Source of the DNA: BRH-c25 sp035417425 | GTDB taxonomy: Bacteria; Bacillota; Clostridia; Lutisporales; Lutisporaceae | NCBI GenBank assembly: GCA_035417425.1 | Contig: DAOLPD010000039.1 | Location: forward strand, 1 to 19,610 | Length of the DNA: 19,610 nucleotides | Direction: 5' to 3' | Shown: in pieces, positions 1 to 9,108 of the stretch | Position numbering within the stretch: position 1 is the stretch's first letter | Layout of the letters: each line of letters opens with the position of its first letter | Notes under the pieces: model-generated | What the model was told of the DNA's origin: nothing | Database searches by the model: none | Seen by the model: the letters and a program-made list of their open reading frames with translations, nothing else | Program-made: the position numbers and the translations under genes

Positions 1-49
1 AAAAGTGTGCCCTGCTATACTATACAAGCTCTTGCTTGGTTATGCAGAC

Positions 50-2554
50 TTATAATTGTGTCATATTATTCTTATCTGCAGCAGATACTATGCTTTTTAT
101 TTTGTCGGTGAACTCAGCGGCAAGCTCTCTTGCATACTCCTCGGATACTCCTTCTGCATAAACATTGCACACAGGCCTTTCGCTGTCAGGAAGTATAAGA
201 ACCCATCCGTTTTCACTATTTATCCTTACCCCTTCAAAGAGCTCAATCTCTCTGTTCTTGTTTTCCTCAATGATTTCTCTTATTACCCTTCCCTTATGCT
301 GCCAGTCGCACTTTACTTCATTTTTCTCCATATGGAAATGAGGAAGCTCATTTACCAGATCATAAAGTGTTACAGAATTGCCTGCCATAAAGTCAATCAG
401 GTTCCCTATACCCCAAATTCCGTCAAAGTTAAGTATATATTGGAACAAAGGTTCTTCCAGTCCGGCATTATGCTGAAACATCTCTCTCATAATCGCCGCA
501 GGGGTATTCTTGGTCCTCACGACCTCTATGCTGTAGCACTTGGCCATTTCCTCTATCACTCTTGATGCCGTATGGGGAACTATAAGCCTTTTGTCCATTC
601 CTGTCTTGAGTATTATTAATGAAATCAGGACAATCTGCTTATCCTTATCCAGTATCCTGCCCTTATGGTCAATAAGCACAAAACTTTCTCCATCCTCACT
701 GAATACTACTCCCATACATGACCCGCTCTTAACAGTCAGCTCGGCTATATGCTCGTAATATGCCCTTACACTGACATTATCCCTGATCCGCATCTTATAC
801 CTGTCCCAAGCGTTATCCGTCTCCACCGAACAGCCCATATTTTTCAGATGCATTTGAGCTAATCCGGCTATCTGTGAGGATATTGAAGCTGCAACCAGCT
901 TAAGCCCGGAGCTCCTTATCCTATCGGTATTTTTCAGCATGTTAATGCCGCTTTGGATATAGAAATCAGTGAAATTGCCCGCCCTTATTATGTCCTTGAT
1001 CCTATCTGCATTGCATCTTTTGAAATCCTCCCTGATAAAGCTGTTCTCTATTTTTCTCTCAATGGATCTGTCTATACTTATTCCTCCATTGCCTGAGAAT
1101 TCAAGATGCACTTTGTTCTCTTCCCTATAATCCTTCCATATATGAACTCCGCCTTCTGCCTTGTAGAATCTGACGGCAAACCTCATTATAGGCACCGCTG
1201 CATTTTCAATACTTATTACCCCTATACCTGTAGACAGCACTCCGGATATCAGTGATTTTTTCATTATTTCAGCAGAGTTCGAACCATCGCTGCTGACAAT
1301 GATTCTGGAATCATCCTTCAGTATTGAGCCGAAAGCAGAACCAAGCCGAGAAGCAAATTCCGGCGTAAGGCTTACGTTTACATCCCCGCTGACATCCCTG
1401 TGACCAAATATTGTTTTTGATACTTTCGTACCCCATACAAGATTTTGGGTCACTACGGCATCTTCCTCAATGACCTTTTCAGGCCATATCTTGATATCCG
1501 GCTTTATTATCGCGCCCGTTTCCAAAGTGGTATTACTGCCAATAACGGTATTTTCAAAAATATGCACTCCGCTTTTTACTGCTGCTCCGCTGCAAATAAC
1601 TGCTCCCCTGCACTGGACATTCTTTCCTATATTTGAATTTTTCCATATTATGCTTTTCTTTATGGAGGTTGCTTCTTCTACTTCTGTGTCATTGCCTAAT
1701 ATTGAGGCTTCTATTACAGTCCTGCCTTTGATTCTGCAGTTGTTTCCTATAAGCACCGGTGCTATAAGATTACAGCTGTCGGCAATCTCACAACCGTCAC
1801 CTATCCATATATCCTCGCCAAGCCGCCTGTATCTGATAGCGGTTTTGACCTTCCCTGCCAAAATATCAAAATTTACCTCCTTGTATACTCTCAGGTCACC
1901 GATGTCATTCCAATATTCTTCAGTAACATATCCGTACATGGGGACATTGTCTCTTAAAAGCTTTGGAAACAAATCCTTGCTGAAGTCGAAATTATTGCCC
2001 TTCTTGTAATAGTCAAGCACTTCAGGCTCAAGTATATATATACCGGTATTAATGGTGTCGCTGAACACCTCTCCCCAACTGGGCTTTTCCAAAAAGCTTG
2101 TTATTCGACCTTCTTCGTCAATAATAACAACTCCGTATTCCAGAGGTATGGGTACCTTTTTCAATATCAGAGTAGCTTTCGATTTCTTATATTTATGAAA
2201 TTCCAGTGCTTTTTCCAAATCTATGTCAGTCAGGGCATCACCGCTGACAATAATAAAGGTATCATCATAGAAATCCTCTGCATTTTTTACACTTCCGCCG
2301 GTTCCCAGGGGTGTATGCTCTATATAGTACTTCAAATTTACGCCGAATTCTCCGCCGTCTCCGAAATAATCGGTAATCACTGCAGGAAAGTATGCCAGTG
2401 TTGCAGCAATATCGGTTATATTATGCTTTTTAAGCAGCTCTATGGTATATTCCATTACCGGCTTATTAAGAACCGGCACCATTGGCTTTGGTATTCCGCA
2501 GGTCACCGGTCTGAGTCTTGTACCTTCTCCCCCGGCCATTATTACAGCTTTCAT
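50..2554 (-). CDS. Sugar-1-phosphate nucleotidyltransferase fused to a degenerate phosphomannomutase/phosphoglucomutase-like domain
   Basis: An 834-residue cytoplasmic protein. Residues 1-235 are a nucleotidyltransferase of the GlmU/RmlA/GDP-mannose pyrophosphorylase type, with the nucleotide-binding signature GGEGTRLRP at 8-16 and a conserved SGDALTDID around 104-112. Residues 245-370 form a left-handed beta-helix of hexapeptide repeats. Residues 380-825 match the alpha-D-phosphohexomutase fold, but its catalytic motifs are missing: the phosphoserine loop (usually TASHNP) is absent, GGVHI stands at 468-472, the metal loop DGDxDR is FSEDGESF at 618-625, and the phosphate loop RPSGTEP reads PDSERP near 789-794. 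Family knowledge supports NDP-sugar synthesis for the N-terminal part. The mutase part is probably not catalytic. The exact sugar and base are unknown. The ATG has GAGGTG upstream with about 5 bases spacing. The gene diverges from the aminotransferase across 274 bases. Confidence 0.85.
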   Translation of the reverse strand: MKAVIMAGGEGTRLRPVTCGIPKPMVPVLNKPVMEYTIELLKKHNITDIAATLAYFPAVITDYFGDGGEFGVNLKYYIEHTPLGTGGSVKNAEDFYDDTFIIVSGDALTDIDLEKALEFHKYKKSKATLILKKVPIPLEYGVVIIDEEGRITSFLEKPSWGEVFSDTINTGIYILEPEVLDYYKKGNNFDFSKDLFPKLLRDNVPMYGYVTEEYWNDIGDLRVYKEVNFDILAGKVKTAIRYRRLGEDIWIGDGCEIADSCNLIAPVLIGNNCRIKGRTVIEASILGNDTEVEEATSIKKSIIWKNSNIGKNVQCRGAVICSGAAVKSGVHIFENTVIGSNTTLETGAIIKPDIKIWPEKVIEEDAVVTQNLVWGTKVSKTIFGHRDVSGDVNVSLTPEFASRLGSAFGSILKDDSRIIVSSDGSNSAEIMKKSLISGVLSTGIGVISIENAAVPIMRFAVRFYKAEGGVHIWKDYREENKVHLEFSGNGGISIDRSIERKIENSFIREDFKRCNADRIKDIIRAGNFTDFYIQSGINMLKNTDRIRSSGLKLVAASISSQIAGLAQMHLKNMGCSVETDNAWDRYKMRIRDNVSVRAYYEHIAELTVKSGSCMGVVFSEDGESFVLIDHKGRILDKDKQIVLISLIILKTGMDKRLIVPHTASRVIEEMAKCYSIEVVRTKNTPAAIMREMFQHNAGLEEPLFQYILNFDGIWGIGNLIDFMAGNSVTLYDLVNELPHFHMEKNEVKCDWQHKGRVIREIIEENKNREIELFEGVRINSENGWVLILPDSERPVCNVYAEGVSEEYARELAAEFTDKIKSIVSAADKNNMTQL

Positions 2555-2828
2555 CCTGTCACCTCATAGCCATACTTTTGCATATTTGTAAATTGCGCTA
2601 TGCAATATTTTCCCCTATAAGCCGGATTTTATAACAAGATTTCAATGAGGGTTTTGCACACTTGAATAAACCTATCCCATCAAAAAAGCCAGTTTTAATT
2701 AAAATGTGAAAATATAGTGAAAACTTTATCAATTAATGTTAAAATAGTATAGAGCTGAAAAAACACTTTTATTGTTCATAAAATGGTTATAATAAATAAA
2801 TATCAATGAGAAAGGGTGTTTTAAAGAA

Positions 2829-4145
2829 ATGAGTAAACCAGTATTATCCGCTCACTTTGAATCAAGGACACCGTCAAGCGTCCGATTGGCTCAGATGAAA
2901 TACGAGGAGCGGAAGGTCAAACCCCAGGCCGTAATAAATGTAGGTATAGGTAATGTTTCACTTCCTACCAATCCTGCAATGCAAAAAAGAATGTTTTCGC
3001 TTGATGCACCTGAAAGCCCCTTTGCAAAGGGCGTCATAAGGTATACAACAACTGCAGGCTTTACAGAGTGTCAGGATGCTTTTAAGAACATCCTCAAATG
3101 TGAAGGCTTCGACACGAGCAAATTGTACGTTCAGATAACTGACGGCGGATCTGCTGCGATGGAATTAGTGTTATTGGGTGTTTGCGGACCGGCAGGTACT
3201 GATGAAAAACCCCTTATGGTAATTGACCCGGCCTACACCAATTATATTTCCTTTGCTGAGAGAATTGGACGAAAAATTGTTACTGTAACCCGTACATTGA
3301 ATGAGAACGGCAAGTTCAGTCTTCCGGAATTGAATAAAATTGAAGAAGCAATTAAGAAGCATAATCCCGGAGCACTTCTTGTTATACCTTATGACAATCC
3401 GACAGGCCAGTTATATGATTATGAAACCCTTAAAGGACTTGCAGCATTGTGCGTAAAATACAATATGTGGTTTGTAAGCGATGAAGCTTACCGCGAGCTC
3501 TTCTATGACGAAGGCGGAAAGCTTGTAAGCGTTTGGGGAGTTTCCGATGCGGATGTACCCGGTATCGAAGGCAGAAGAATGAGCATTGAAACTACTTCAA
3601 AGGTTTGGAATGCCTGCGGCCTGAGAATCGGTGCCCTGATTACAGACAGCCCCGAATTTAATAACCGTTCTGTGGCTGAATATACTGCGAACCTTTGCGC
3701 TAATGCAATCGGCCAGTATATCTTCGGTGCCCTGGCTCATGAAAGCAAGGAACAAATAGCCGCATGGTGCAAGAATATCAGAGAATACTACAAGGAACTG
3801 ATATTTAATGTGTATAACGGACTGAAGAAACAGGAACCGGGCTTAATAGTTTCAAGCCCTGATGCATCCATCTACTCGGTAATCGATGTCAGAAATGTTG
3901 TAAAACCGGGATTTGATGCAACTGAGTTCGTTCTGTACTGCGCAGGAGAAGGATCAGTCAACCTGGATGGAGTTGAGACAACACTTTTGGTAGCTCCGAT
4001 GAAAGGATTCTATAATGTTGAAAAAGGTGAATCCAACCCGGGTAGCACACAGTTCCGTATTTCCTTCGTAGAAACTCCCGATAAAATGGCAAAGGTTCCG
4101 GAGTTGTTTGTCAAGCTTTTGAGACAGTACGAAGCACAAAGATAG
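2829..4145 (+). CDS. Class I/II PLP-dependent aminotransferase
   Basis: A 438-residue fold-type I aminotransferase related to aspartate aminotransferases. It should transfer an amino group between an amino acid and a 2-oxoacid in the cytoplasm. Visible family residues are NPTG at 190-193, the SDEAY strand with Asp218 and Tyr221, the PLP lysine Lys258 in TTSKVWNACGLRIG, Arg266 for the cofactor phosphate, and Arg410 in FRISF, the usual binder of the substrate alpha-carboxylate. The start is supported by AGAAAGGG about 13 bases upstream. A TATAAT at 2788-2793 may be its -10 box, but no convincing -35 is seen. The gene is monocistronic, facing alaS, and ends in tandem hairpins. Substrate is not deducible from sequence alone. 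Confidence 0.88.
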   Translation: MSKPVLSAHFESRTPSSVRLAQMKYEERKVKPQAVINVGIGNVSLPTNPAMQKRMFSLDAPESPFAKGVIRYTTTAGFTECQDAFKNILKCEGFDTSKLYVQITDGGSAAMELVLLGVCGPAGTDEKPLMVIDPAYTNYISFAERIGRKIVTVTRTLNENGKFSLPELNKIEEAIKKHNPGALLVIPYDNPTGQLYDYETLKGLAALCVKYNMWFVSDEAYRELFYDEGGKLVSVWGVSDADVPGIEGRRMSIETTSKVWNACGLRIGALITDSPEFNNRSVAEYTANLCANAIGQYIFGALAHESKEQIAAWCKNIREYYKELIFNVYNGLKKQEPGLIVSSPDASIYSVIDVRNVVKPGFDATEFVLYCAGEGSVNLDGVETTLLVAPMKGFYNVEKGESNPGSTQFRISFVETPDKMAKVPELFVKLLRQYEAQR

Positions 4146-4165
4146 AAGAATGCGCAGCATTCTTC
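4145..4165 (+). repeat. Short perfect hairpin at the aminotransferase stop codon
   Basis: GAAGAATGC, a 3-base loop, then GCATTCTTC: a perfect 9-bp stem whose first base is the last base of the aminotransferase TAG. It has no U-tract, so it is more likely a 3'-end protecting or pausing structure ahead of the main terminator than a terminator itself. Confidence 0.6.
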
Positions 4166-4173
4166 ACAGTAAA

Positions 4174-4213
4174 AAAGGGATATTGCCGACTGCTTAATCG
4201 GCAATATCCCTTT
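4174..4213. terminator. Bidirectional intrinsic terminator between the aminotransferase gene and alaS
   Basis: A perfect 13-bp inverted repeat (GGGATATTGCCGA / TCGGCAATATCCC, 4177-4189 and 4198-4210) with an 8-base loop. It extends to 16 bp by AAA/TTT and is flanked by A-rich sequence on the left and T-rich sequence on the right. It lies between two convergent genes and can serve both. Confidence 0.9.
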
Positions 4214-4228
4214 ATTATTGTTACTTTG

Positions 4229-6868
4229 CTACTTCACCATGTTTTTCAATATCTCCGGCACTGCATCCAAGGCAGCTCCGACCTTATCCGAGTCCTTAAT
4301 TCCTCCCTGTGCCATGTCCGGCCTTCCGCCGCCGCTTCCTCCTGCAACCTTTGCAGCTTCCTTTATGATGTTTCCTGCATGTACACCCTTGGAAACCGCA
4401 TCTTTTGATGCCATTGCAACCAGGACTGTCTTTTCTCCGTCAAAAGAGGCAAGCATTACAAAGGAGGTTCCCAGCTTATCTCTCAGTTTGTCTCCCATTT
4501 CTCTCAGGCTGTCAATGCCCATGTTGTCAAGCTTTGTAACAAGATATTTTACACCCTTCTCCTCTTGTGCCCCGGCTACAAGCTCATCCAGCATTGACGC
4601 CGCCATTTTTGATTTCAGCACGGATACTTCCTTTTCCGTATCCTTAAGCTGCTTGAGTACTGTATCCATTTTCTTGACACATTCACTTGGATGAGCCTTG
4701 AGTTTTTCACAAAGCTCGTTCATCAGTTTTTCTTCTTCCTTAATAAATTCGTAAGCTTTTACTCCTGTAGCCGCTTCAATTCTTCTGACTCCGGCAGCTA
4801 TGCCCCCTTCGCTTATTATCTTGAAGAAGCCCGCCTGGCTTGTAGTCTTCAAATGTGTGCCTCCGCAAAGCTCAATGGAATAGTCACCCATCTTGACGAC
4901 TCTTACAATATCACCGTATTTCTCTCCGAATAGCGCCATAGCTCCAAGCTTTTTAGCCTCATCTATGGAGGTTTCCTTTGTAATTACTTCATAGCTTGCA
5001 AGGATTGCTTCATTAACTTCCTTTTCTATCCTATCAAGCTCTTCCTTTGTCATCGCCTTGAAGTGAGTGAAGTCAAATCTTAAACGCTCCGGCGTAACAT
5101 AAGAGCCTGCCTGCTCAACATGAGTTCCCAGGTACTTTCTCAATGCCTTATGCAGCAGATGTGTGGTTGAGTGGTTCCTGGCAGTTGCCATTCTTCTCCC
5201 GGAATCAATTTCTGCTATGCAAGAGTCCCCGACTTTTATTTCTCCGCTGATTACATTGCATATATGGGCAAATCTTTCTCCGGTGACCTTCTTGCAGTCT
5301 TTTACATCCAACTCGAAGCCTTCTCCGATTATCCTTCCGGTATCGGCTACCTGTCCGCCGCTTTCAGCATAGAAAGGTGTGACATCAAGTATTACGCTTA
5401 TCTCATCCCCTTCATTTGCTGCGTCTTCCAATTCATTTTCCTTTACTATTGCCTTGACAACCGCTTTTGAAGAAAAACTTTCATATCCCACGAACTTGGT
5501 CTTTATGCTCCAGTCAATTTTTGCATATATATCTTCCTTCCAGCCTTCCGTACTGCTGTCAGCCCTTGCTGCCCTTGCCCTTTCCCTCTGGTTCTGCATC
5601 TCCTTCTGGAAGGTTTCCTCATCAACCGATAGACCCTGCTCCTCCAGTATGTCTTTAGTCAGATCCAGTGGGAAACCGTAGGTATCATATAGCCTGAAGG
5701 CATTTTCCCCTGACAATGTGCCTGTATTTGTCAGCTTCAGATCGTCAATGTACCCCTGAAGAATTGAAAGCCCCTGGTCCAATGTCTCATAGAACCTGTT
5801 TTCCTCAACGTCAATTATATTCAGAATGTAATCCTTCTTTTCCTTCAATTCGGTGTATGCGTCTCCGCTTACTTCAATAACCTTCAGGGCAATTTTGCTG
5901 AGGAAAGGATCTGTCAGGCCCAGAAGCCTTCCATGCCTTGCAGCCCTTCTCAGAAGCCTTCGGAGAACATATCCCCTTCCTTCATTGCTTGGAAGTATAC
6001 CGTCGGATATCATGAAGGTGACCCCTCTGATATGGTCGGTAATAACCCTTATCGATATATCCTTCTTCGGATCCGCACCGTATTCCACCCCGGCAAGGCT
6101 GCAAATGCTGTCCAATATATACTTTACGGTGTCTACCTCAAATATATTGTCAACTCCCTGCATAACCGCAGCCATTCGCTCCAAACCCATGCCTGTATCT
6201 ATGTTCGGTTTTGCCAGTCTGTTGTAATTGCCTTCTTCGTCTTTATCAAACTGTGTGAATACAAGGTTCCAGAATTCCATATACCTGTCGCAGTCACAGC
6301 CCAGCTTGCAGTCTTCCTTGCCGCAGCCTGTACCAGGCCCTCTGTCAAAATATATCTCTGAGCAAGGTCCGCATGGGCCGAGGCCGATTTCCCAGAAGTT
6401 GTCCTCCTTACCCATTCTGACGATCCTGTCCGCAGGCAATCCTATCTTGTTATGCCAGATATCAAAGGCTTCATCATCGTCCAGATAAATGGTAACCCAG
6501 AGCCTGTCTTTCGGCATCTTAAACACCTCAGTGCACAGCTCCCATCCCCAGGCTATTGCCTCATCCTTGAAATAATCTCCGAAGGAGAAATTACCCAGCA
6601 TTTCAAAAAAGGTTCCGTGTCTGGCAGTCTTTCCGACTCTTTCAATATCGGGTGTCCTGATACACTTCTGACATGTTGTCACCCTTAAACTCGGAGGTAC
6701 GGCCTGCCCTGTAAAAAACGGCTTTAAAGGTGCCATACCCGAGTTTATGATAAGCAGGCTCTTGTCACTCTGAGGCACAAGAGATGCGCTTTTCATTCTT
6801 AAATGATCCTTGCTTTCAAAAAAGCTTAGAAATTTCTCTCTTACTTCATTAAGTCCCAACTTTTCCAT
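4229..6868 (-). CDS. alaS: Alanyl-tRNA synthetase
   Basis: An 879-residue class II synthetase that charges tRNA-Ala and hydrolyses Ser/Gly-tRNA-Ala. The order of parts is the catalytic core (about 1-240) with motif 2 region RTPDIERVGKTARHGTFFEMLGN, the tRNA-recognition domain (to about 460), the editing domain with zinc/editing motif HSTTH at 566-570 and CGGTH at 668-672, and the C-terminal DHHA1 domain ending in GGSGGGRPDMAQGG. Length is normal for the family. The start at 6868 is chosen over an upstream in-frame ATG at 6913. AGGAGGA (6875-6881) lies 6 bases ahead of the chosen ATG, and the longer version would be translated from within the terminator of the T-box leader. Expression is controlled by the T-box. 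Confidence 0.97.
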   Translation of the reverse strand: MEKLGLNEVREKFLSFFESKDHLRMKSASLVPQSDKSLLIINSGMAPLKPFFTGQAVPPSLRVTTCQKCIRTPDIERVGKTARHGTFFEMLGNFSFGDYFKDEAIAWGWELCTEVFKMPKDRLWVTIYLDDDEAFDIWHNKIGLPADRIVRMGKEDNFWEIGLGPCGPCSEIYFDRGPGTGCGKEDCKLGCDCDRYMEFWNLVFTQFDKDEEGNYNRLAKPNIDTGMGLERMAAVMQGVDNIFEVDTVKYILDSICSLAGVEYGADPKKDISIRVITDHIRGVTFMISDGILPSNEGRGYVLRRLLRRAARHGRLLGLTDPFLSKIALKVIEVSGDAYTELKEKKDYILNIIDVEENRFYETLDQGLSILQGYIDDLKLTNTGTLSGENAFRLYDTYGFPLDLTKDILEEQGLSVDEETFQKEMQNQRERARAARADSSTEGWKEDIYAKIDWSIKTKFVGYESFSSKAVVKAIVKENELEDAANEGDEISVILDVTPFYAESGGQVADTGRIIGEGFELDVKDCKKVTGERFAHICNVISGEIKVGDSCIAEIDSGRRMATARNHSTTHLLHKALRKYLGTHVEQAGSYVTPERLRFDFTHFKAMTKEELDRIEKEVNEAILASYEVITKETSIDEAKKLGAMALFGEKYGDIVRVVKMGDYSIELCGGTHLKTTSQAGFFKIISEGGIAAGVRRIEAATGVKAYEFIKEEEKLMNELCEKLKAHPSECVKKMDTVLKQLKDTEKEVSVLKSKMAASMLDELVAGAQEEKGVKYLVTKLDNMGIDSLREMGDKLRDKLGTSFVMLASFDGEKTVLVAMASKDAVSKGVHAGNIIKEAAKVAGGSGGGRPDMAQGGIKDSDKVGAALDAVPEILKNMVK

Positions 6869-6889
6869 GTTTATTCCTCCTGTATATGT

Positions 6890-7153
6890 TTTATAAAAAA
6901 ATAAACTCCCCATCCCGGTTAGGGACGAAGAGAGCTTCGCGGTACCACCCTAGTTGCCCGAAAGGGCCGCTTTATTGGCTTTCGCCATGCAGTATAACGC
7001 CTGCAGCGTCTTAACGATGCTCAGCAGCAGCTTCAACAGCTTATTCCCCGGGATTCTCACCAGCCATCCCTTCTCTGCTAATGCCGACATATATTGCAGC
7101 ATATTGAAAATCAGTCTGTTTACTCCTCTGCATCTACGCAATATAAATATATA
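6890..7153 (-). ncRNA. T-box leader of alaS (tRNA-Ala sensing)
   Basis: The minus strand carries the canonical T-box sequence AGGGTGGTACCGCG (6938-6951), which pairs with the tRNA acceptor end. Upstream are Stem I features: AGAGA and GGTGAGA motifs of the distal loop region near 7040-7078, then GAAGCT, where GCT at 7029-7031 is a plausible alanine specifier codon. Downstream is the alternative terminator hairpin. Uncharged tRNA-Ala would stabilise the antiterminator and allow alaS transcription. The 5' end is inferred from the promoter position. The specifier assignment is a visual best guess, because GCTGCTGCT offers several registers. Confidence 0.93.
6891..6933 (-). terminator. Regulated terminator of the T-box leader
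   Basis: The RNA folds as CUCUUCGUCCC, loop UAACC, GGGAUGGGGAG, with several G-U pairs (6907-6932). A T-rich run follows (6891-6905) just upstream of the alaS ribosome site. It is mutually exclusive with the antiterminator formed by the T-box sequence. Confidence 0.85.
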
Positions 7154-7158
7154 CGAAG

Positions 7159-7187
7159 ATTATATATTAGCCGGGAAGCTTTGTCAA
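7159..7187 (-). promoter_or_regulatory. Consensus sigma-A promoter of alaS
   Basis: A perfect TTGACA (7182-7187) and a perfect TATAAT (7159-7164) separated by exactly 17 bases. Transcription should start near 7152, giving a leader of about 285 bases ahead of alaS. Confidence 0.93.
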
Positions 7188-7240
7188 TAATCTGCATTTG
7201 TTGTTATGTATACCATTGCTATGTATGCTTTTATATGGTT

Positions 7241-8293
7241 TTAATTTCCCTGCTTATCCCTGAGTACATGCCTGAGTGTCAGTTTTATTGCAGCCAATAC
7301 CGGCACAGCCATAATAAGCCCTATGATTCCAAAAAGCCTGCCTCCCGCTATAAGGGACATGATAACATAAACAGGGTGTATTCCCACACTCTTTCCTATT
7401 ATCCTTGGTGTAAGGAATCCGCTTTCCAGCTGCTGTATCAGAATAAAGGCTCCTGCCGCATACAATGCTTTACCGGTTGAATCCAGCAATGCAAACAATA
7501 TTGTAGGTATAATTCCGATAAAGGGCCCGAAGTATGGTATTATATTTGCTATACCGGCAAAGATACCAAGTATGAAGGCATATTTTACTTTAATCAGTAT
7601 AAGGGCAGCAGTTGTCAGTACCCCCACAAAGCTGGCTATAATAATCTGCCCTCTTATATATTTACCAAAAACATTATCAATATCCCTGAGAAGTATAATA
7701 AGCTTCATGCGCTTTGCCTTAGGCAGCACAAGAATGAATTGGTTCTTGAAGTACTCCGCATCTTTCAGCATATAGAAAGTAATTACCGGTACTATTATTA
7801 TATTAAAAAGCTGTGAAAAGATTTCTATAATACCGTTGGCAATATTCTGCAAAAGATTGAGAATCATGCTTTGCAGCATAAGTATGTTATCATCCAGTAC
7901 GTTCTTAAAGCTTTCCGGAAGCCCGCTTCTCATATATCCGTCCTGGAACTGCCGAAAAAGCTCCTGCATCTGCCTTGAATACTGGGGTATATTGACAACC
8001 AATGCACTGATTTCCTTTATCAGCTTAGGGACAAGTACAAAAGACAGGAGTAGAATTAAAGCTATAAAAATCAGATATACAATAAAAACTCCGAAAATCC
8101 TTCTTATGCCTTTTTTCTCAAAAGCCTTCACTATAGGGTTCAGCAGGTAAGAAAAGGCTGCCGCAATTATAAAGGGCTTTATCACTGTACCGATGGCAAT
8201 GCCATATTTGAACACGATAAAGACCAATGCTGCAATTATGAAAATATGAATAAGTCTTATATTGACCTTCTTTGATCCCCAAATATTGTTCAT
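7241..8293 (-). CDS. AI-2E/PerM family membrane protein (YrrI-like)
   Basis: A 350-residue polytopic membrane protein of the AI-2E transporter family (formerly UPF0118). It has hydrophobic segments near residues 13-35, 38-52, 64-90, a long amphipathic central part (about 95-150), then 155-176, 215-235, 238-272, 276-288 and 308-337. Family hallmarks are LLNPIVKAFEKKGIRR early and GIANIIPYFGPFIG at 247-260. The family contains quorum-signal exporters, Na+/H+ antiporters and many members without known function, so no substrate is claimed. The start at 8293 has AGGA 8 bases upstream. The ATG at 8302 overlaps that site and 8377 has none. In B. subtilis the homologue yrrI is also directly upstream of alaS. 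Confidence 0.85.
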   Translation of the reverse strand: MNNIWGSKKVNIRLIHIFIIAALVFIVFKYGIAIGTVIKPFIIAAAFSYLLNPIVKAFEKKGIRRIFGVFIVYLIFIALILLLSFVLVPKLIKEISALVVNIPQYSRQMQELFRQFQDGYMRSGLPESFKNVLDDNILMLQSMILNLLQNIANGIIEIFSQLFNIIIVPVITFYMLKDAEYFKNQFILVLPKAKRMKLIILLRDIDNVFGKYIRGQIIIASFVGVLTTAALILIKVKYAFILGIFAGIANIIPYFGPFIGIIPTILFALLDSTGKALYAAGAFILIQQLESGFLTPRIIGKSVGIHPVYVIMSLIAGGRLFGIIGLIMAVPVLAAIKLTLRHVLRDKQGN

Positions 8294-8372
8294 ACTGTTC
8301 ATCCTATATAAATATTGGGATATATTATAATAACAATGCGACATATTTACTAGCTTGCGGTCATATGCCATG

Positions 8373-8481
8373 AGCACTAGCCTTGTATATCAGCGAGCAC
8401 TTATTGGCTTTGTGCAACAGAATCAATCTCTGATTCTGTACAAAGCTAATACCGTGCGAGTCGGGATATAAGGCTAGTGCT
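8373..8481. repeat. 109-bp imperfect palindromic element
   Basis: The outer arms AGCACTAGCCTT (8373-8384) and AAGGCTAGTGCT (8470-8481) are perfect inverted repeats. The pairing continues imperfectly inward (TATATC/GATATA, GCTTTGT/ACAAAGC) to a perfect apical stem CAGAATCA / TGATTCTG (8418-8425 and 8431-8438) over a 5-base loop. Both flanks show ATG, a possible 3-bp duplication that may be chance. It lies in the 280-base gap between the PRC-barrel and AI-2E genes and has no U-tract. A MITE-like or REP-like unit is the simplest reading, but only one copy is present here. Confidence 0.7.
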
Positions 8482-8573
8482 ATGCAGGATGACTGCAAAC
8501 TTCGATATGCTGCATTATTCTTCTTTTTCGTAGTATTTATATTTTATGTTTCGGATGTTTATATAATTCCTGC

Positions 8574-9089
8574 TTATTGGGTTCTAGACATTCCAAAAGC
8601 AGTGTTTTCTTTAGTTGCAGCATCGCTTTCTGTAAGTGTATGTCCGTGTTCCAGTTCTACTATATGCCTGCCCCTGATAAAATCGTCAAAGTATCCCTCT
8701 GACAGCTCATATGCCTTAATAATTCCTGTATTTGTATCAAATAGGATATCCCTTATTATACCCAGAGGCTCTCCTCTGGTACTTTGCACAAGCTTTCCCA
8801 AGATATCCTGGCAGCTGCTGAAACGCCTCTGTTTTGCCAAGAGGCCCCTTGGACTCATACGGCTGATATTGCCCGAAGCCCGTATACCATTCTGGGAAAT
8901 TGACTCGATATTTTTGAATGGTACTGCTTCCAATGACCTGCCAAACATCCTCTCCCTGCACATCAGGACATGTATTCTATTTTCCCTTGTATCAATGATT
9001 ACATCTCTGACAGTGCATCGCTTTTGCCCGGATACACAATCAAACACCGGCAGGTCAATCATGTCATTTATCCTGAAAATACTAATCAC
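8574..9089 (-). CDS. PRC-barrel domain protein (YrrD-like)
   Basis: A 171-residue soluble protein with two PRC-barrel repeats at about 4-65 (IFRINDMIDLPVFD... VRDVIID) and 92-150 (CQDILGKLVQ... IRDILFD). PRC-barrels are small beta-barrels used as protein- or RNA-interaction modules in RimM and in photosynthetic reaction centres. The function here is unknown. The B. subtilis YrrD gene sits in the same mnmA-alaS neighbourhood. The start is uncertain: the GTG at 9089 directly abuts GAGG, and the ATG at 9062 has AGGA 8 bases upstream but would cut the first beta-strand. An ATT at 9080 is the best-spaced codon after GAGGTGAT. A terminator lies only about 20 bases upstream. Confidence 0.75.
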   Translation of the reverse strand: MISIFRINDMIDLPVFDCVSGQKRCTVRDVIIDTRENRIHVLMCRERMFGRSLEAVPFKNIESISQNGIRASGNISRMSPRGLLAKQRRFSSCQDILGKLVQSTRGEPLGIIRDILFDTNTGIIKAYELSEGYFDDFIRGRHIVELEHGHTLTESDAATKENTAFGMSRTQ

Positions 9090-9108
9090 CTCACATTTTT
9101 ACAAAGAA

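Noticed and set aside
6950..7141. 63-residue minus-strand frame ahead of alaS
   Set aside because: It lies wholly inside the T-box leader, whose conserved RNA motifs explain the sequence.
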